Shown here piece by piece: positions 51,709 to 59,851 of a stretch of DNA of 64,000 nucleotides. The notes under the pieces were generated by a model. It had not been told where the DNA came from. It ran no database searches and was given only the letters and a program-made list of their open reading frames with translations. This stretch comes from Nocardioides albus (GTDB taxonomy: Bacteria > Actinomycetota > Actinomycetes > Propionibacteriales > Nocardioidaceae), in contig NZ_BMQT01000002.1 in assembly GCF_014648255.1 (NCBI RefSeq), forward strand, positions 372,001-436,000, read 5' to 3'. The stretch's first letter is position 1. Every line of letters starts with the position of its first letter. Made by a program: the position numbers and the translations under genes.

Positions 51709-52323
51709 TCAGCCGACCGGGAAGTCGAAGTAGGTGTCCGGGTAGGGCTCCTCGATCAGCGAGTAGTGCCACCACTCGTGCTCGTAGCGGCTGAACCCGC
51801 ATGACTCCATCACCGAGCACAGGTACGCCCGATTGCGCGCCGCGACCTCGGAGACCCCGGCCGCGCCGTGGTGGGAGATCTCGTCCATCAGGTCGTGGTC
51901 ACCACCCATGTCCAGCTGTGCTCCCGTGGCCAGGGAGAAGAGGGTCAGGTCGACGGTGCTGCCGCGGCTGTGGCCGGACCTCGTGGCGACGTACCCCTTC
52001 TCGAACATCTCCGGGCGGGTGATCCTCGGATAGTGGATTCGCTTGCGCTCGTCGGTATCAGGGGAGGGCTCGTCGGCCCAGCGCAGGAAGGCGTCGACGG
52101 CGCGCTGGGGGCGGTACCCGTCCCACAGCAGGATCCCGAAGCCGAGGGCAGCGGCCTTGTCCTGCGCCTGGGCGAGTGCTGCGCCCAGCTCGCGGGTGCC
52201 GACGATTCGGTTCACCAGGTAGCCGTCGACAGGCTTGCCGGTGAAGTTGTCCCAGGTGGCGTACTTGCTGTCCCAGCGGATGCCAGGCACCAGGTCGTCG
52301 ACGAAGGCGAATCCGTCCCTCAT
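51709..52323 (-). CDS. vanX: D-Ala-D-Ala dipeptidase VanX
   Basis: The 204-residue enzyme has the VanX/VanY zinc motif S-G-H118-S-R-G-S-T-V-D125 and the E-H-E-W-W-H-Y pair (base Glu and third zinc His). VanX hydrolyses D-Ala-D-Ala, so that only D-Ala-D-Lac is built into peptidoglycan precursors, which glycopeptides bind poorly. ATG overlaps the vanA stop (ATGA). It is third in the vanH-vanA-vanX operon. Confidence 0.92.
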   Translation of the reverse strand: MRDGFAFVDDLVPGIRWDSKYATWDNFTGKPVDGYLVNRIVGTRELGAALAQAQDKAAALGFGILLWDGYRPQRAVDAFLRWADEPSPDTDERKRIHYPRITRPEMFEKGYVATRSGHSRGSTVDLTLFSLATGAQLDMGGDHDLMDEISHHGAAGVSEVAARNRAYLCSVMESCGFSRYEHEWWHYSLIEEPYPDTYFDFPVG

Positions 52324-53399
52324 CGAGCCACCTCGTCCAGGGCCAGTGCGATCGCGCGGTCGAGAAGCTGGGTCATCGAGATTCCGGCCGCGGCCATCAT
52401 CCGCGGATAGCGGCTGTAGGAGGTGAGTCCGGGCAGGGTGTTGACCTCGTTGAGCACCACGGTGCCGTCCGGCTCGAGGAACATGTCGACCCGCGCCAGA
52501 CCGCGGCAGCCCAGCGCGCGATAGACCCGCTGCGCTTCGGTCTTGACCAGCTCCTGCGCCTCTTCGGGGATGTCGGCCGGGACGATGAAGGTCGCGTTCT
52601 CCGAGCCGGCCTCGGGGGCGTCCTCCTGGTGGATCTTGAAGAAGCCGTGCGAGAGCGCGACGTGGTCGACCTCTCCGGTGACCAGCTCGGACCCGTTCCC
52701 GAGGATCGCGCAGCCGATCTCCTCGGCGACGACCCCTTCCTCGATGAGCACCTTCTCGTCGTACTGCCGTGCGGTCGCCACCGCGTCAGCCAGCTCCTCG
52801 GCCGAGGTCACCTTGCTGACGCCGAAGGACGATCCGGAGCGGGCCGGCTTCACGAAGACCGGGTAGGGGAGTACGCCGGGATCGCCCAGGGGCAGCACCG
52901 TGTCACCGGCGTCGAGGATCCAGAAGTTCGGTGTCCGGATCCCGGCCTCGCCGACGACCGTGTAGGTCAGCGACTTGTCCATGCACAGCGCCGAGCTCTG
53001 GACGTCGCAACCGACGTACGGGATCCCGGAGAGCTCGAGGAGGCCCTGGATCGCGCCGTCCTCCCCGAGCTTGCCGTGCAGGATCGGGATCACGACGTCG
53101 AGCCGGATCGTCTCGTAGCTGCCGCCGTGGCTGCTCTGGTCGAGGACGAGCAACCCGTGGACGCTGCGATCGGGGGAGAGCACGACCGGGCGGTGCGCGC
53201 CGTCCTCCCAGCTCGCCTCGGGCCCGTCGCACAGGCGCCAGTCGCCGCTCTTGGTGATGCCGATCCAGTAAGCCTCGTACGTGTCGGTGTCGAGGTGCTT
53301 CGCGACCTCGTGGGCAGACTTCACCGAGACGGGGTGCTCCTCGAAGACGCCACCGAAGAGGACGCCGACCTTGACCTTGGACATCTTGGGCTCAGACAT
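52320..53399 (-). CDS. vanA: D-Ala-D-Lac ligase, VanA type
   Basis: The 359-residue ATP-grasp ligase has S-V-K-S-A at the first substrate loop, M-D-K-S-L-T-Y-T-V, K-P-A-R-S-G-S-S-F-G and L-N-E-V-N-T-L-P-G. The F-F-K-I-H-Q-E-D loop keeps the His that in VanA selects D-lactate over D-alanine at the second site. It makes D-Ala-D-Lac. I chose ATG 53399 with GAAGCAGG upstream and an 8-base overlap with vanH; ATG 53384 would align better with other VanA N-termini. Confidence 0.92.
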   Translation of the reverse strand: MSEPKMSKVKVGVLFGGVFEEHPVSVKSAHEVAKHLDTDTYEAYWIGITKSGDWRLCDGPEASWEDGAHRPVVLSPDRSVHGLLVLDQSSHGGSYETIRLDVVIPILHGKLGEDGAIQGLLELSGIPYVGCDVQSSALCMDKSLTYTVVGEAGIRTPNFWILDAGDTVLPLGDPGVLPYPVFVKPARSGSSFGVSKVTSAEELADAVATARQYDEKVLIEEGVVAEEIGCAILGNGSELVTGEVDHVALSHGFFKIHQEDAPEAGSENATFIVPADIPEEAQELVKTEAQRVYRALGCRGLARVDMFLEPDGTVVLNEVNTLPGLTSYSRYPRMMAAAGISMTQLLDRAIALALDEVAR

Positions 53400-54405
53400 G
53401 TTGAAACCTGCTTCCGAATTCACGACAGTTGATGATGGAGTTCTCGACCGTGTCCGCGAGGGCGTGGTCGGTGAGATAGGCGATGTGTGGGCTGACCAGC
53501 ACGTTCGGCATCTCTTGGAGTCGCGCCAGCCAGGCGTTGGGGAGCTCTCGCCCCCTCAGGTCGGCATAGAAGATGCCTTCCTCGCCCTCGACGACGTCCA
53601 GGGCCGCCCCGCCCAGCCGGCCCTCCTCGAGGGCTGCGATGAGCGCCGGCGTCTCGATGAGCGCGCCGCGGCCGGTGTTGATGACGTACGCACCGGGCCG
53701 CATGCGGGCGATGCGCCGCCGGTCGAGAAGGTGGTGCGACTCCTCGCTGAGCCGCGCATGGAGCGTGACGATGTCGCTGCGCTCGACGAGGGTGTCGAGG
53801 TCGACGTGCTCGATACCCACGGCTGCGGGGCGTGCCCGGGTGTCATGGGCGAGCACCTCGCACCCGAAGCCCTGCAACCGGTCGATGACGGCCGCCCCGA
53901 TCCGGCCGGTCCCGACCACACCGACGGTCAGGTCGCGCAGCTCGCGGCCGCGCACCGCTCCTGGGCGGTAGTCGTGGGCGTCGGTGCGCCGGATCGTGGC
54001 TTTCGCTGCGCGCACCGACATCAGCATCAGCATCAACGTGTAGTCGGCTACCGAGTCGGGTGAATAGGCGACGTTTCCGACCGTTATCCCGATGCTCGTG
54101 GCGAATTCGACGTCGATATGGTTGACTCCGACGCTCCGTGTCGAGACATATTGGACGCCGGCCCTTTTCAGGGCCAAGAGCGTGTCGTTCGATATCGGTG
54201 TCTTATGGCTTACGCTCACGCAGCGGATTCCGCGGGCGAGGTCGGCGTTGTCAGCCGTCACCGCCTCGGGTGTGATGGTCAGGGAGACGCTGTGCGTCGG
54301 TGCCAGCGACCCGAAGAGGGCTTCCTCGTCGGGCGCGCAGCCGTAGACCACGATCCTGAAGGTCGGTGAGATCGTGGTCGTCTGTATTGGTTGGTGGTAG
54401 GTCAT
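53392..54405 (-). CDS. vanH: D-lactate dehydrogenase VanH
   Basis: The 337-residue D-2-hydroxyacid dehydrogenase has [20 protein letters not shown] (NAD), [19 protein letters not shown] and [10 protein letters not shown], the VanH-specific pattern. It reduces pyruvate to D-lactate for VanA. It is first in the operon; a TTG at 54417 is an alternative start. Candidate VanR boxes lie 35-117 bases upstream. Confidence 0.92.
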   Translation of the reverse strand: MTYHQPIQTTTISPTFRIVVYGCAPDEEALFGSLAPTHSVSLTITPEAVTADNADLARGIRCVSVSHKTPISNDTLLALKRAGVQYVSTRSVGVNHIDVEFATSIGITVGNVAYSPDSVADYTLMLMLMSVRAAKATIRRTDAHDYRPGAVRGRELRDLTVGVVGTGRIGAAVIDRLQGFGCEVLAHDTRARPAAVGIEHVDLDTLVERSDIVTLHARLSEESHHLLDRRRIARMRPGAYVINTGRGALIETPALIAALEEGRLGGAALDVVEGEEGIFYADLRGRELPNAWLARLQEMPNVLVSPHIAYLTDHALADTVENSIINCREFGSRFQHV

Positions 54406-54439
54406 CCCGGCCAGCAAACATCAGGTTCGGTTGCGGGCT

Positions 54440-54522
54440 CGTATGGGATTTCCGATATGTCGACGATAGGTAGCCCGCCGATGTCGGCGCGGCTATCGTC
54501 CGCATATCGATTAGCGCATACG
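54440..54522. promoter_or_regulatory. vanH/murF promoter: Inverted pair of VanR-like boxes between vanH and murF
   Basis: Box 1 (54440-54468, plus) begins CGTATG and ends GATATGTCG-A-CGATA, with CGATA at 54453 and 54464 (11-base period). Box 2 (54494-54522, minus) is its inverted relative, 22 of 29 bases alike. The core CGATATG-N2-GACGATAG pairs at 15 of 17 positions between them. The same box, 23 of 29 bases alike to box 1, precedes vanR at 63527-63555. OmpR-family regulators bind direct repeats with this period. Confidence 0.7.
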
Positions 54523-54555
54523 CGCCGACAACACGTGATCTCGAAGACTGATGGG

Positions 54556-55908
54556 ATGATTCCCCTCAGCTTGGACGAAATAGCATCGCTGGTCGGCGGG
54601 AAGGTCGTCGGCGACGGTTCGGTGACGGTGAGCGCCCCGGCTGTCATCGACGGCCGGGCGGCAGAGCCGGGTGGTCTCTTCGTCGCGTTCGCCGGTGAGC
54701 ACACGGACGGTCACGAGTACGCATCCCAGGCGGCCGCGACCGGCGCCGTCGCCGCCCTCGGCACGCGCCCGACGGCTCTCCCGACCATCGTCGTCGATGA
54801 CGCACAGGCCGCACTCCAACACCTGGCTGCTCACGTCGTCGCACTGCTGCGAGAGGAGCTGACCGTGGTCGCGGTCACCGGCTCCCAAGGCAAGACCAGC
54901 ACCAAGGACATGATCGAGGCGGTGCTGTCGAGCGAAGCACCGACCGTGGCGACCTCCGGTTCGTTCAACAACGAGCTCGGCGTACCTCTCACCATGCTGC
55001 GCGCCGATGCGACCACGAGGTTCCTGGTGCTCGAGATGGGTGCCCGACACATCGGGGACATCGCCGCGCTGACCAGCCTGGTCGCGCCGGACGTCGCCGT
55101 CGTCACCAACGTCGGTTGCGCCCACCTGGGTGAGTTCGGGTCACGCGAGGCGATCGCTGTGGCCAAGAGCGAGCTGGTGCGCGGACTGGCCGCCGACGGC
55201 ACGGCCGTGCTCAATGCAGACGACCCGAGGGTGCTCGCGATGGCCGAGCTCACCGACGGCCCGGTCCTGACCTTCGGCGCCGGCGGTCGAGCGAGCGTAC
55301 GCGTCTGCGACCTGTCCCTGGACCGTGTCGGCCGGCCGTCGTTCACCCTGTGGCACGAGGGTGACAGCGCATCGGTGACCCTTCCCCTGGTCGGTGCGCA
55401 CTGGACGCCCAACGCGGCGGCAGCCGTGGCCGTGGGACTGGCCGCCGGCGTACCCCTCGAGCAGGCCGCGGCCGCGCTCGACACCGCCTCCATCTCGAAG
55501 TGGCGCATGGAGCGTCGCGCCCTTTCCAACGGCGCGACGCTCCTCAACGACTCCTACAACGCCAACCCGGATTCCACCCGCGCCGCCCTCGACGCCCTGG
55601 CCTCGATCGACGCCAAGCGCCGCATCGCTGTGCTAGGCGAGATGCTCGAGCTGGGCGAAGCCAGCCTCGCTGCACACCACGAGATCGGGACGTACGCAGC
55701 CACCCGGGCCGACCTCGTCCTCGCCATCGGCGAGGCCGCCGCCGTCATCGCCGAGGGCGCGGGGGAGAAGGCCCTCGCACTGCCCGACAACGCCGCCGCC
55801 ATCGACTGGCTGCGGACCCACCTGCGCACTGGTGACGTCGTGCTCGTCAAGGCCTCCCGCGGAGCCCGCCTCGACCAGGTCGCCGCCGCCCTCGACACCG
55901 AAAGGTGA
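54556..55908 (+). CDS. murF: UDP-MurNAc-tripeptide:D-Ala-D-X ligase (MurF, van-linked)
   Basis: The 450-residue Mur ligase has P-loop [28 protein letters not shown] and [12 protein letters not shown]. MurF adds the terminal D-Ala-D-X dipeptide to the UDP-MurNAc peptide. Divergent placement from vanHAX under shared boxes suggests an extra MurF tuned to D-Ala-D-Lac, as the murF2 genes of some van clusters. ATG 54556 is the start; the frame upstream crosses the promoter. Confidence 0.88.
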   Translation: MIPLSLDEIASLVGGKVVGDGSVTVSAPAVIDGRAAEPGGLFVAFAGEHTDGHEYASQAAATGAVAALGTRPTALPTIVVDDAQAALQHLAAHVVALLREELTVVAVTGSQGKTSTKDMIEAVLSSEAPTVATSGSFNNELGVPLTMLRADATTRFLVLEMGARHIGDIAALTSLVAPDVAVVTNVGCAHLGEFGSREAIAVAKSELVRGLAADGTAVLNADDPRVLAMAELTDGPVLTFGAGGRASVRVCDLSLDRVGRPSFTLWHEGDSASVTLPLVGAHWTPNAAAAVAVGLAAGVPLEQAAAALDTASISKWRMERRALSNGATLLNDSYNANPDSTRAALDALASIDAKRRIAVLGEMLELGEASLAAHHEIGTYAATRADLVLAIGEAAAVIAEGAGEKALALPDNAAAIDWLRTHLRTGDVVLVKASRGARLDQVAAALDTER

Positions 55909-56005
55909 AACTCGCCATCCGAATGCCGAAGTCTCTTCGCTACCTGCGCGCCTCGTGGATATGGCGGGCTCATCTGAGTGAGTTGAGCGGCCGCTGAGTG
56001 GGACG

Positions 56006-56623
56006 TCAGGGGGTCGGCTCGAACGTCGGCATCACCTGATTGATCAGCTCATCGGTTTGATCTCGATCCACCAGTCCGCGGTTGAACGACCACAAGACGG
56101 TGATCAAGTTGCTGTCATTCACAGTCCCGTAGTCGTCCAGCCACTCGGCCGAGTTCTCGCCACGAACGTGGTAGAACCTGACGCCGCCGAGGGTCACGTC
56201 GGGGAGGCGCTTGACGTCGTCCATGCCACCGCTCTTGTGGAACTTCACCGCCGTCTCAGCGGCATTGTCGATGGCGTCGGGGGTGTCGATAGCGACCCTC
56301 GAAGCGAAGATCCCTCGGCCAACCCTGACGCCCCCTTCGCGTTGAGGGGGAGCCTGCAAAGCGGACCCTGTGGCCACCTTCTCGACCTCCCAGTCTGGCG
56401 GGACAAGGAACTGGCCACCGTCGTCTGCAGCCGTGTGCCAGCCAGCGTTCGGATCGGCCGAACTCGCCGACTGCTCACTGGACGGACTGCTGTTCGAGGT
56501 AGTTGCGCCCTCGTCCGGATCGTCAGCTGAACCACAAGCGCTCAGGGATACACCAAGAAGGCCGACGGCGGCAATGACGGAGGTCGAAACTATGTGGCGG
56601 GTCCGCGCCCGAGTCGTCGGCAT
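56006..56623 (-). CDS. Lipoprotein, copy 1 of a duplicated family
   Basis: The 205-residue protein has a lipobox S-L-S-A-C30 after a signal sequence starting MPTTRARTRH, a Ser/Glu-rich linker, and a body with G-W-H-T-A, G-G-Q-F-L-V-P-P-D-W-E-V-E, R-E-G-G-V-R-V-G, L-G-G-V-R-F-Y-H-V-R-G-E and F-N-R-G-L-V-D-R. It is a close homologue, also 205 residues, of the protein at 57073-57690. Function unknown; surface attachment expected. Confidence 0.7.
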   Translation of the reverse strand: MPTTRARTRHIVSTSVIAAVGLLGVSLSACGSADDPDEGATTSNSSPSSEQSASSADPNAGWHTAADDGGQFLVPPDWEVEKVATGSALQAPPQREGGVRVGRGIFASRVAIDTPDAIDNAAETAVKFHKSGGMDDVKRLPDVTLGGVRFYHVRGENSAEWLDDYGTVNDSNLITVLWSFNRGLVDRDQTDELINQVMPTFEPTP

Positions 56624-56699
56624 GGAGGCGAGCGTAGCGATTCGAGGTCGATGCAATGTAACGCAATGCTGAATCAGGCTTCGCTTTGCCGTCGACAGC

Positions 56700-56951
56700 A
56701 TGAAGAACATGCTTGTCGACCTCAAGGTTGACGTCGACAAGCTGCGGGTGGAATCGCCTCGGGCGGGGCTTCTCGGGCAGGGTGCAAGCGGCGAGTCGCT
56801 CAAGACTCGACTGGACCTGGCGAGCGACCGATTCAGCAGCACGTTGTCGCATCTCTCCGATGCGCTGATCAGGAACTTTCGGGCCAACGTCGGACGGCAG
56901 ACTCGCTGCAGTCGGCGCCGGCTATCGAGGAAAAGACGAGCCGCCAGTTGA
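56700..56951 (+). pseudogene. Truncated copy of the small T7SS-like gene
   Basis: It translates as M-K-N-M-L-V-D-L-K-V-D-V-D-K, R-A-G-L-L-G-Q-G-A-S-G-E-S-L and L-D-L-A-S-D-R, nearly the same as residues 16-70 of the 57879 gene. After S-D-A-L-I it diverges, and the YxxxD-containing tail is missing; a stop follows at 56951. A stop lies in frame 30 bases upstream of ATG 56700, so the N-terminus is also lost. It is a decayed half of a tandem duplication. Confidence 0.65.
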
Positions 56952-57072
56952 TGTCACCGAGATACTGGTGGAGGGCTTGAGCGTGCGCCGGTCTGCCCGC
57001 TAAGGCGATGGACTGATGTCGAAGCCGGCCCGATCGGTCCACGTCTCGGCGGGGACGGTGAGTCCGTCTCCG

Positions 57073-57690
57073 TCAGGATGACGGTTCGAAGGTTGGCATT
57101 ACCTGATTGAGCATCTCGTCGGTTTCCTTGCGGTCGACCAGCCCGCGGTTGAACGTCCACAAGATACTGATCAGCCTGCCGTCTCTGACGGTCCCGTATG
57201 TGTCGAGCCACCGCGCTGAATCCTCGCCACGGACGTGATAAAACCTGACGCCACCGAGTGTAATGTCGGGGAGCCGCTCGACCTTATCCATGTTTTCGCC
57301 CTTGTGAAACGCGAGTGCAGTCTCCGCGGCGTCGTCGATGGCAGTGGAAGACTCCATGGTTAGGCTTGAGCCGAAGCTACCGCCACCCACACGGACGCCG
57401 CCTTCGCGTAGGGGCGGGGCCTGCAGTTCGGGCCCGCCGGCGCCATGTTCGACGTCCCAGTCTGGCGGCACGAGGAACTGGCCGCCTTCTACCTCGGCCG
57501 CGTGCCAGCCAGCTTTCGGATCAGCTGAACTCGCCGACTGCCCACTGGACGGGCTGTTGGACGGCGTGGTAGTGCCTTCGTGTGGATTGTCAGCCGAGCC
57601 GCATGCGCTCAGCGTCACGCCGAGAATGGCGACGACAGCAACGGCGGAGGTCGAAACTAGGTGGCGGGTCCGTGCCCGAGTCGTCGGCAT
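57073..57690 (-). CDS. Lipoprotein, copy 2 of a duplicated family
   Basis: The 205-residue protein shares length and landmarks with copy 1: MPTTRARTRH, lipobox T-L-S-A-C30, G-W-H-A-A, G-G-Q-F-L-V-P-P-D-W-D-V-E, R-E-G-G-V-R-V-G and L-G-G-V-R-F-Y-H-V-R-G-E. It diverges from the intact small T7SS-like gene just as copy 1 diverges from the truncated one. Confidence 0.7.
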   Translation of the reverse strand: MPTTRARTRHLVSTSAVAVVAILGVTLSACGSADNPHEGTTTPSNSPSSGQSASSADPKAGWHAAEVEGGQFLVPPDWDVEHGAGGPELQAPPLREGGVRVGGGSFGSSLTMESSTAIDDAAETALAFHKGENMDKVERLPDITLGGVRFYHVRGEDSARWLDTYGTVRDGRLISILWTFNRGLVDRKETDEMLNQVMPTFEPSS

Positions 57691-57878
57691 GGGGTGAGCG
57701 TAGCGACCCGAGGTCAACGCCGCGAGATGCAACGCTGGAACCGGGCGGCCTTGCCGTGGACAGGCGGTGGCGATTATTGCAAAATGTGCGCGAGAGGGTT
57801 GATGGGTCCCGGGCCAGTGCCTCTGTTGGCAGTGCTTGGTCGACGTTTCAACGCCATGCGTCAATCGAGGGGGACTCC

Positions 57879-58352
57879 GTGGGGAGCGGAAAAGAGACCA
57901 AGGTCGACCATGAGGTCGTCGACCGCATGAAGAATGTGTTGATCGAGATGAAGGTCGAGGTCGACAAGCCGCGGGTGGATACGCCTCGTGCGGGCCTTCT
58001 CGGGCAGGGCGCGAGCGGCGAGTCACTTAAGAAGCAGTTAGACCTGGCGAGCGAGCGGATCAGCAGCTCGCTGTCGCAGCTCTCCGATGCGGTGATCAAG
58101 TTCTACGACGGCACGGACCGCGCTGCCAAGGAGATGACCAGCGCGGATGAGGACGCCGGCGACTGGGGCCGAGTCCTGGACGCCGGTGTGGCGATGGTGA
58201 GTCAACCACTCCATATGGGCTTGGGCAAGGACGATCGTCCCGACGCGCTACCCATCCCGATCCCGTTCCTGCCGATCCCCCCTGAGCTGCTCCAAGAGAT
58301 GCAGTCGCGCGCCGAGATCGTGGGCACCTCGTCCGGAGAGGACGGTGCGTGA
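57879..58352 (+). CDS. Small type VII secretion-like (WXG/EspC-like) protein
   Basis: The 157-residue protein has two helices (about residues 9-35 and 48-80) around R-A-G-L-L-G-Q-G-A-S-G, and a Y-D-G-T-D motif that fits the T7SS YxxxD/E export signal. The C-terminus is Pro-rich (P-I-P-I-P-F-L-P-I-P-P-E-L-L). The GTG 57879 start is chosen for the GGGGGA just before it. Its stop overlaps the next gene (TGATG), so the two products are probably a secreted pair. Confidence 0.6.
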   Translation: MGSGKETKVDHEVVDRMKNVLIEMKVEVDKPRVDTPRAGLLGQGASGESLKKQLDLASERISSSLSQLSDAVIKFYDGTDRAAKEMTSADEDAGDWGRVLDAGVAMVSQPLHMGLGKDDRPDALPIPIPFLPIPPELLQEMQSRAEIVGTSSGEDGA

Positions 58353-59743
58353 TGGCGACCCTAGATGGTGGCGGTGTCGGCCGGGTCAAAGGGCCGCACA
58401 TGATTCGGCTGCAGCAATACTTGCTCGCGGCCGATGCGGCGGACATCGACGCTTACATCACCAGCTGGCGTCGGTCTGAACGAACTTTCCAGCTTGCTGC
58501 GCAGCAGTTCACCATGCTGGCGAAGGCATGCAGTGATGCCTTCGCCGAGTCCTCGTACACCGCGCAGGCAGCCGCGTCGTCCTACAATGCAGCTGCCGCA
58601 CAGATGACGGAGAAGGCCGCCGTCATCGGTCAGGCATGCAGAGCCATGAACGTGGTCTCCGAGCGCTACGACCAGGCCAAGCAGAAGTACGACTTCCACG
58701 AGGGCAGGCTGCCGACGTCTCACGGCCCCGCACCGAGCGCATCCGACCCTGCGTACACGACCGAGGGTTACACCGGTGCCGAGAAGGCGCGTCGGGAGAC
58801 TGCGTTGGGTGACGCGAAGGCGAACCACGCGAAGGACGCTCAGGCGATCGCTGATGCTGAGCGGGATGCGGCCTTCCAGTGCCAGCAGATCGATGACGGC
58901 AACCAGGAGGCCGAGCCGAAGGTGCGGGCGATCACGGAGCCGCCGTCGGCGTCGTCCGGGACGAACGGCAGCGGCAGCTCGGGCTCTTCGTCGGGCGGTT
59001 ACGCGAGCCCGGGGTCGCGCAGCGCGGTGGCCGCGGCTCAGGCCAAGTACGACTCGGTGAACCCTGGGACGCTGTACGCGGAGGGCGAGGGACACCAGAT
59101 CCGGGCCGAGCAGATGGAGATCATCAAGCAGGCCCATGCCGAGAACATCCCGGAGTGGGACAACTCTGCCGGAATGTGGGTCAACTCGGACGGCTCCCAG
59201 GCACCGGCGACGAGCTACGCCAGCGTCGAGACGGCCGAAGGTCTGGCGCCCCTCGGTGGTGGCGCCGGCGGAGCCGCAGCGCTTGGGATCGGACTCGGCG
59301 GTGCCGGGCTCGCGGTCGGCGCTGCAGCTGCGTTGAAGGCCAGGTTCGGCGCCGGAGCGGCCGCTGCAGCAGGCAAGGTCAGCGCTGCCAGCAGCCCGGC
59401 GAAGGCCGCCACTGCGGGGCGGACGGCCGGGACGGCAGCGAGGGCCGGAGCCCCGGGGCAGGCGGCACGATCGGGTGGCGCTGGCGCTGGCGCGCGTGGT
59501 GCAGGAGGTGCGGGCGGCCGATCCGCAACTGGTGCCGGCAGCCGAAGCCAGATGCGAGGCGCAGGCGCAGGTGCGGGCGGCCGTGGCGGCCGAGGGAAGG
59601 ACAAGCAGAGCGGCGATCCGGATGTCGACTTCATGGCCGACTACTCATCGGACTACAGCGACGAAGAGTATGAACGTCTTCTCGCCCAGAAGCGGTTCGA
59701 CGACGAGCAGAAGCGGCAGCTAGGTACTCCCGCAGACGGTTAG
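58352..59743 (+). CDS. PPE/WXG-like secreted protein with Gly/Ala-rich tail
   Basis: The 463-residue protein has an N-terminal helical region (about 1-140) with Y-D-F-H-E, a YxxxE export-type motif, a Ser/Gly linker, a conserved-looking block Q-A-K-Y-D-S-V-N-P-G-T-L-Y-A-E-G-E-G-H-Q-I-R-A-E-Q-M-E, a long Gly/Ala-rich part (about 300-410) and an acidic end D-F-M-A-D-Y-S-S-D-Y-S-D-E-E-Y-E. No toxin domain is evident. It may be a type VII substrate with its small partner upstream. No ESX core genes lie in this window. Confidence 0.6.
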   Translation: MATLDGGGVGRVKGPHMIRLQQYLLAADAADIDAYITSWRRSERTFQLAAQQFTMLAKACSDAFAESSYTAQAAASSYNAAAAQMTEKAAVIGQACRAMNVVSERYDQAKQKYDFHEGRLPTSHGPAPSASDPAYTTEGYTGAEKARRETALGDAKANHAKDAQAIADAERDAAFQCQQIDDGNQEAEPKVRAITEPPSASSGTNGSGSSGSSSGGYASPGSRSAVAAAQAKYDSVNPGTLYAEGEGHQIRAEQMEIIKQAHAENIPEWDNSAGMWVNSDGSQAPATSYASVETAEGLAPLGGGAGGAAALGIGLGGAGLAVGAAAALKARFGAGAAAAAGKVSAASSPAKAATAGRTAGTAARAGAPGQAARSGGAGAGARGAGGAGGRSATGAGSRSQMRGAGAGAGGRGGRGKDKQSGDPDVDFMADYSSDYSDEEYERLLAQKRFDDEQKRQLGTPADG

Positions 59744-59851
59744 CCCGAGACGGTGACATGGCTTGACGCAGTCGCGTCTGCGCCAAGCCATGCCACCGAC
59801 CCACCGGTTTCGGGTGAGGCGTGGCGGTTGCTCCTGACGCAGCGTCGAGGC

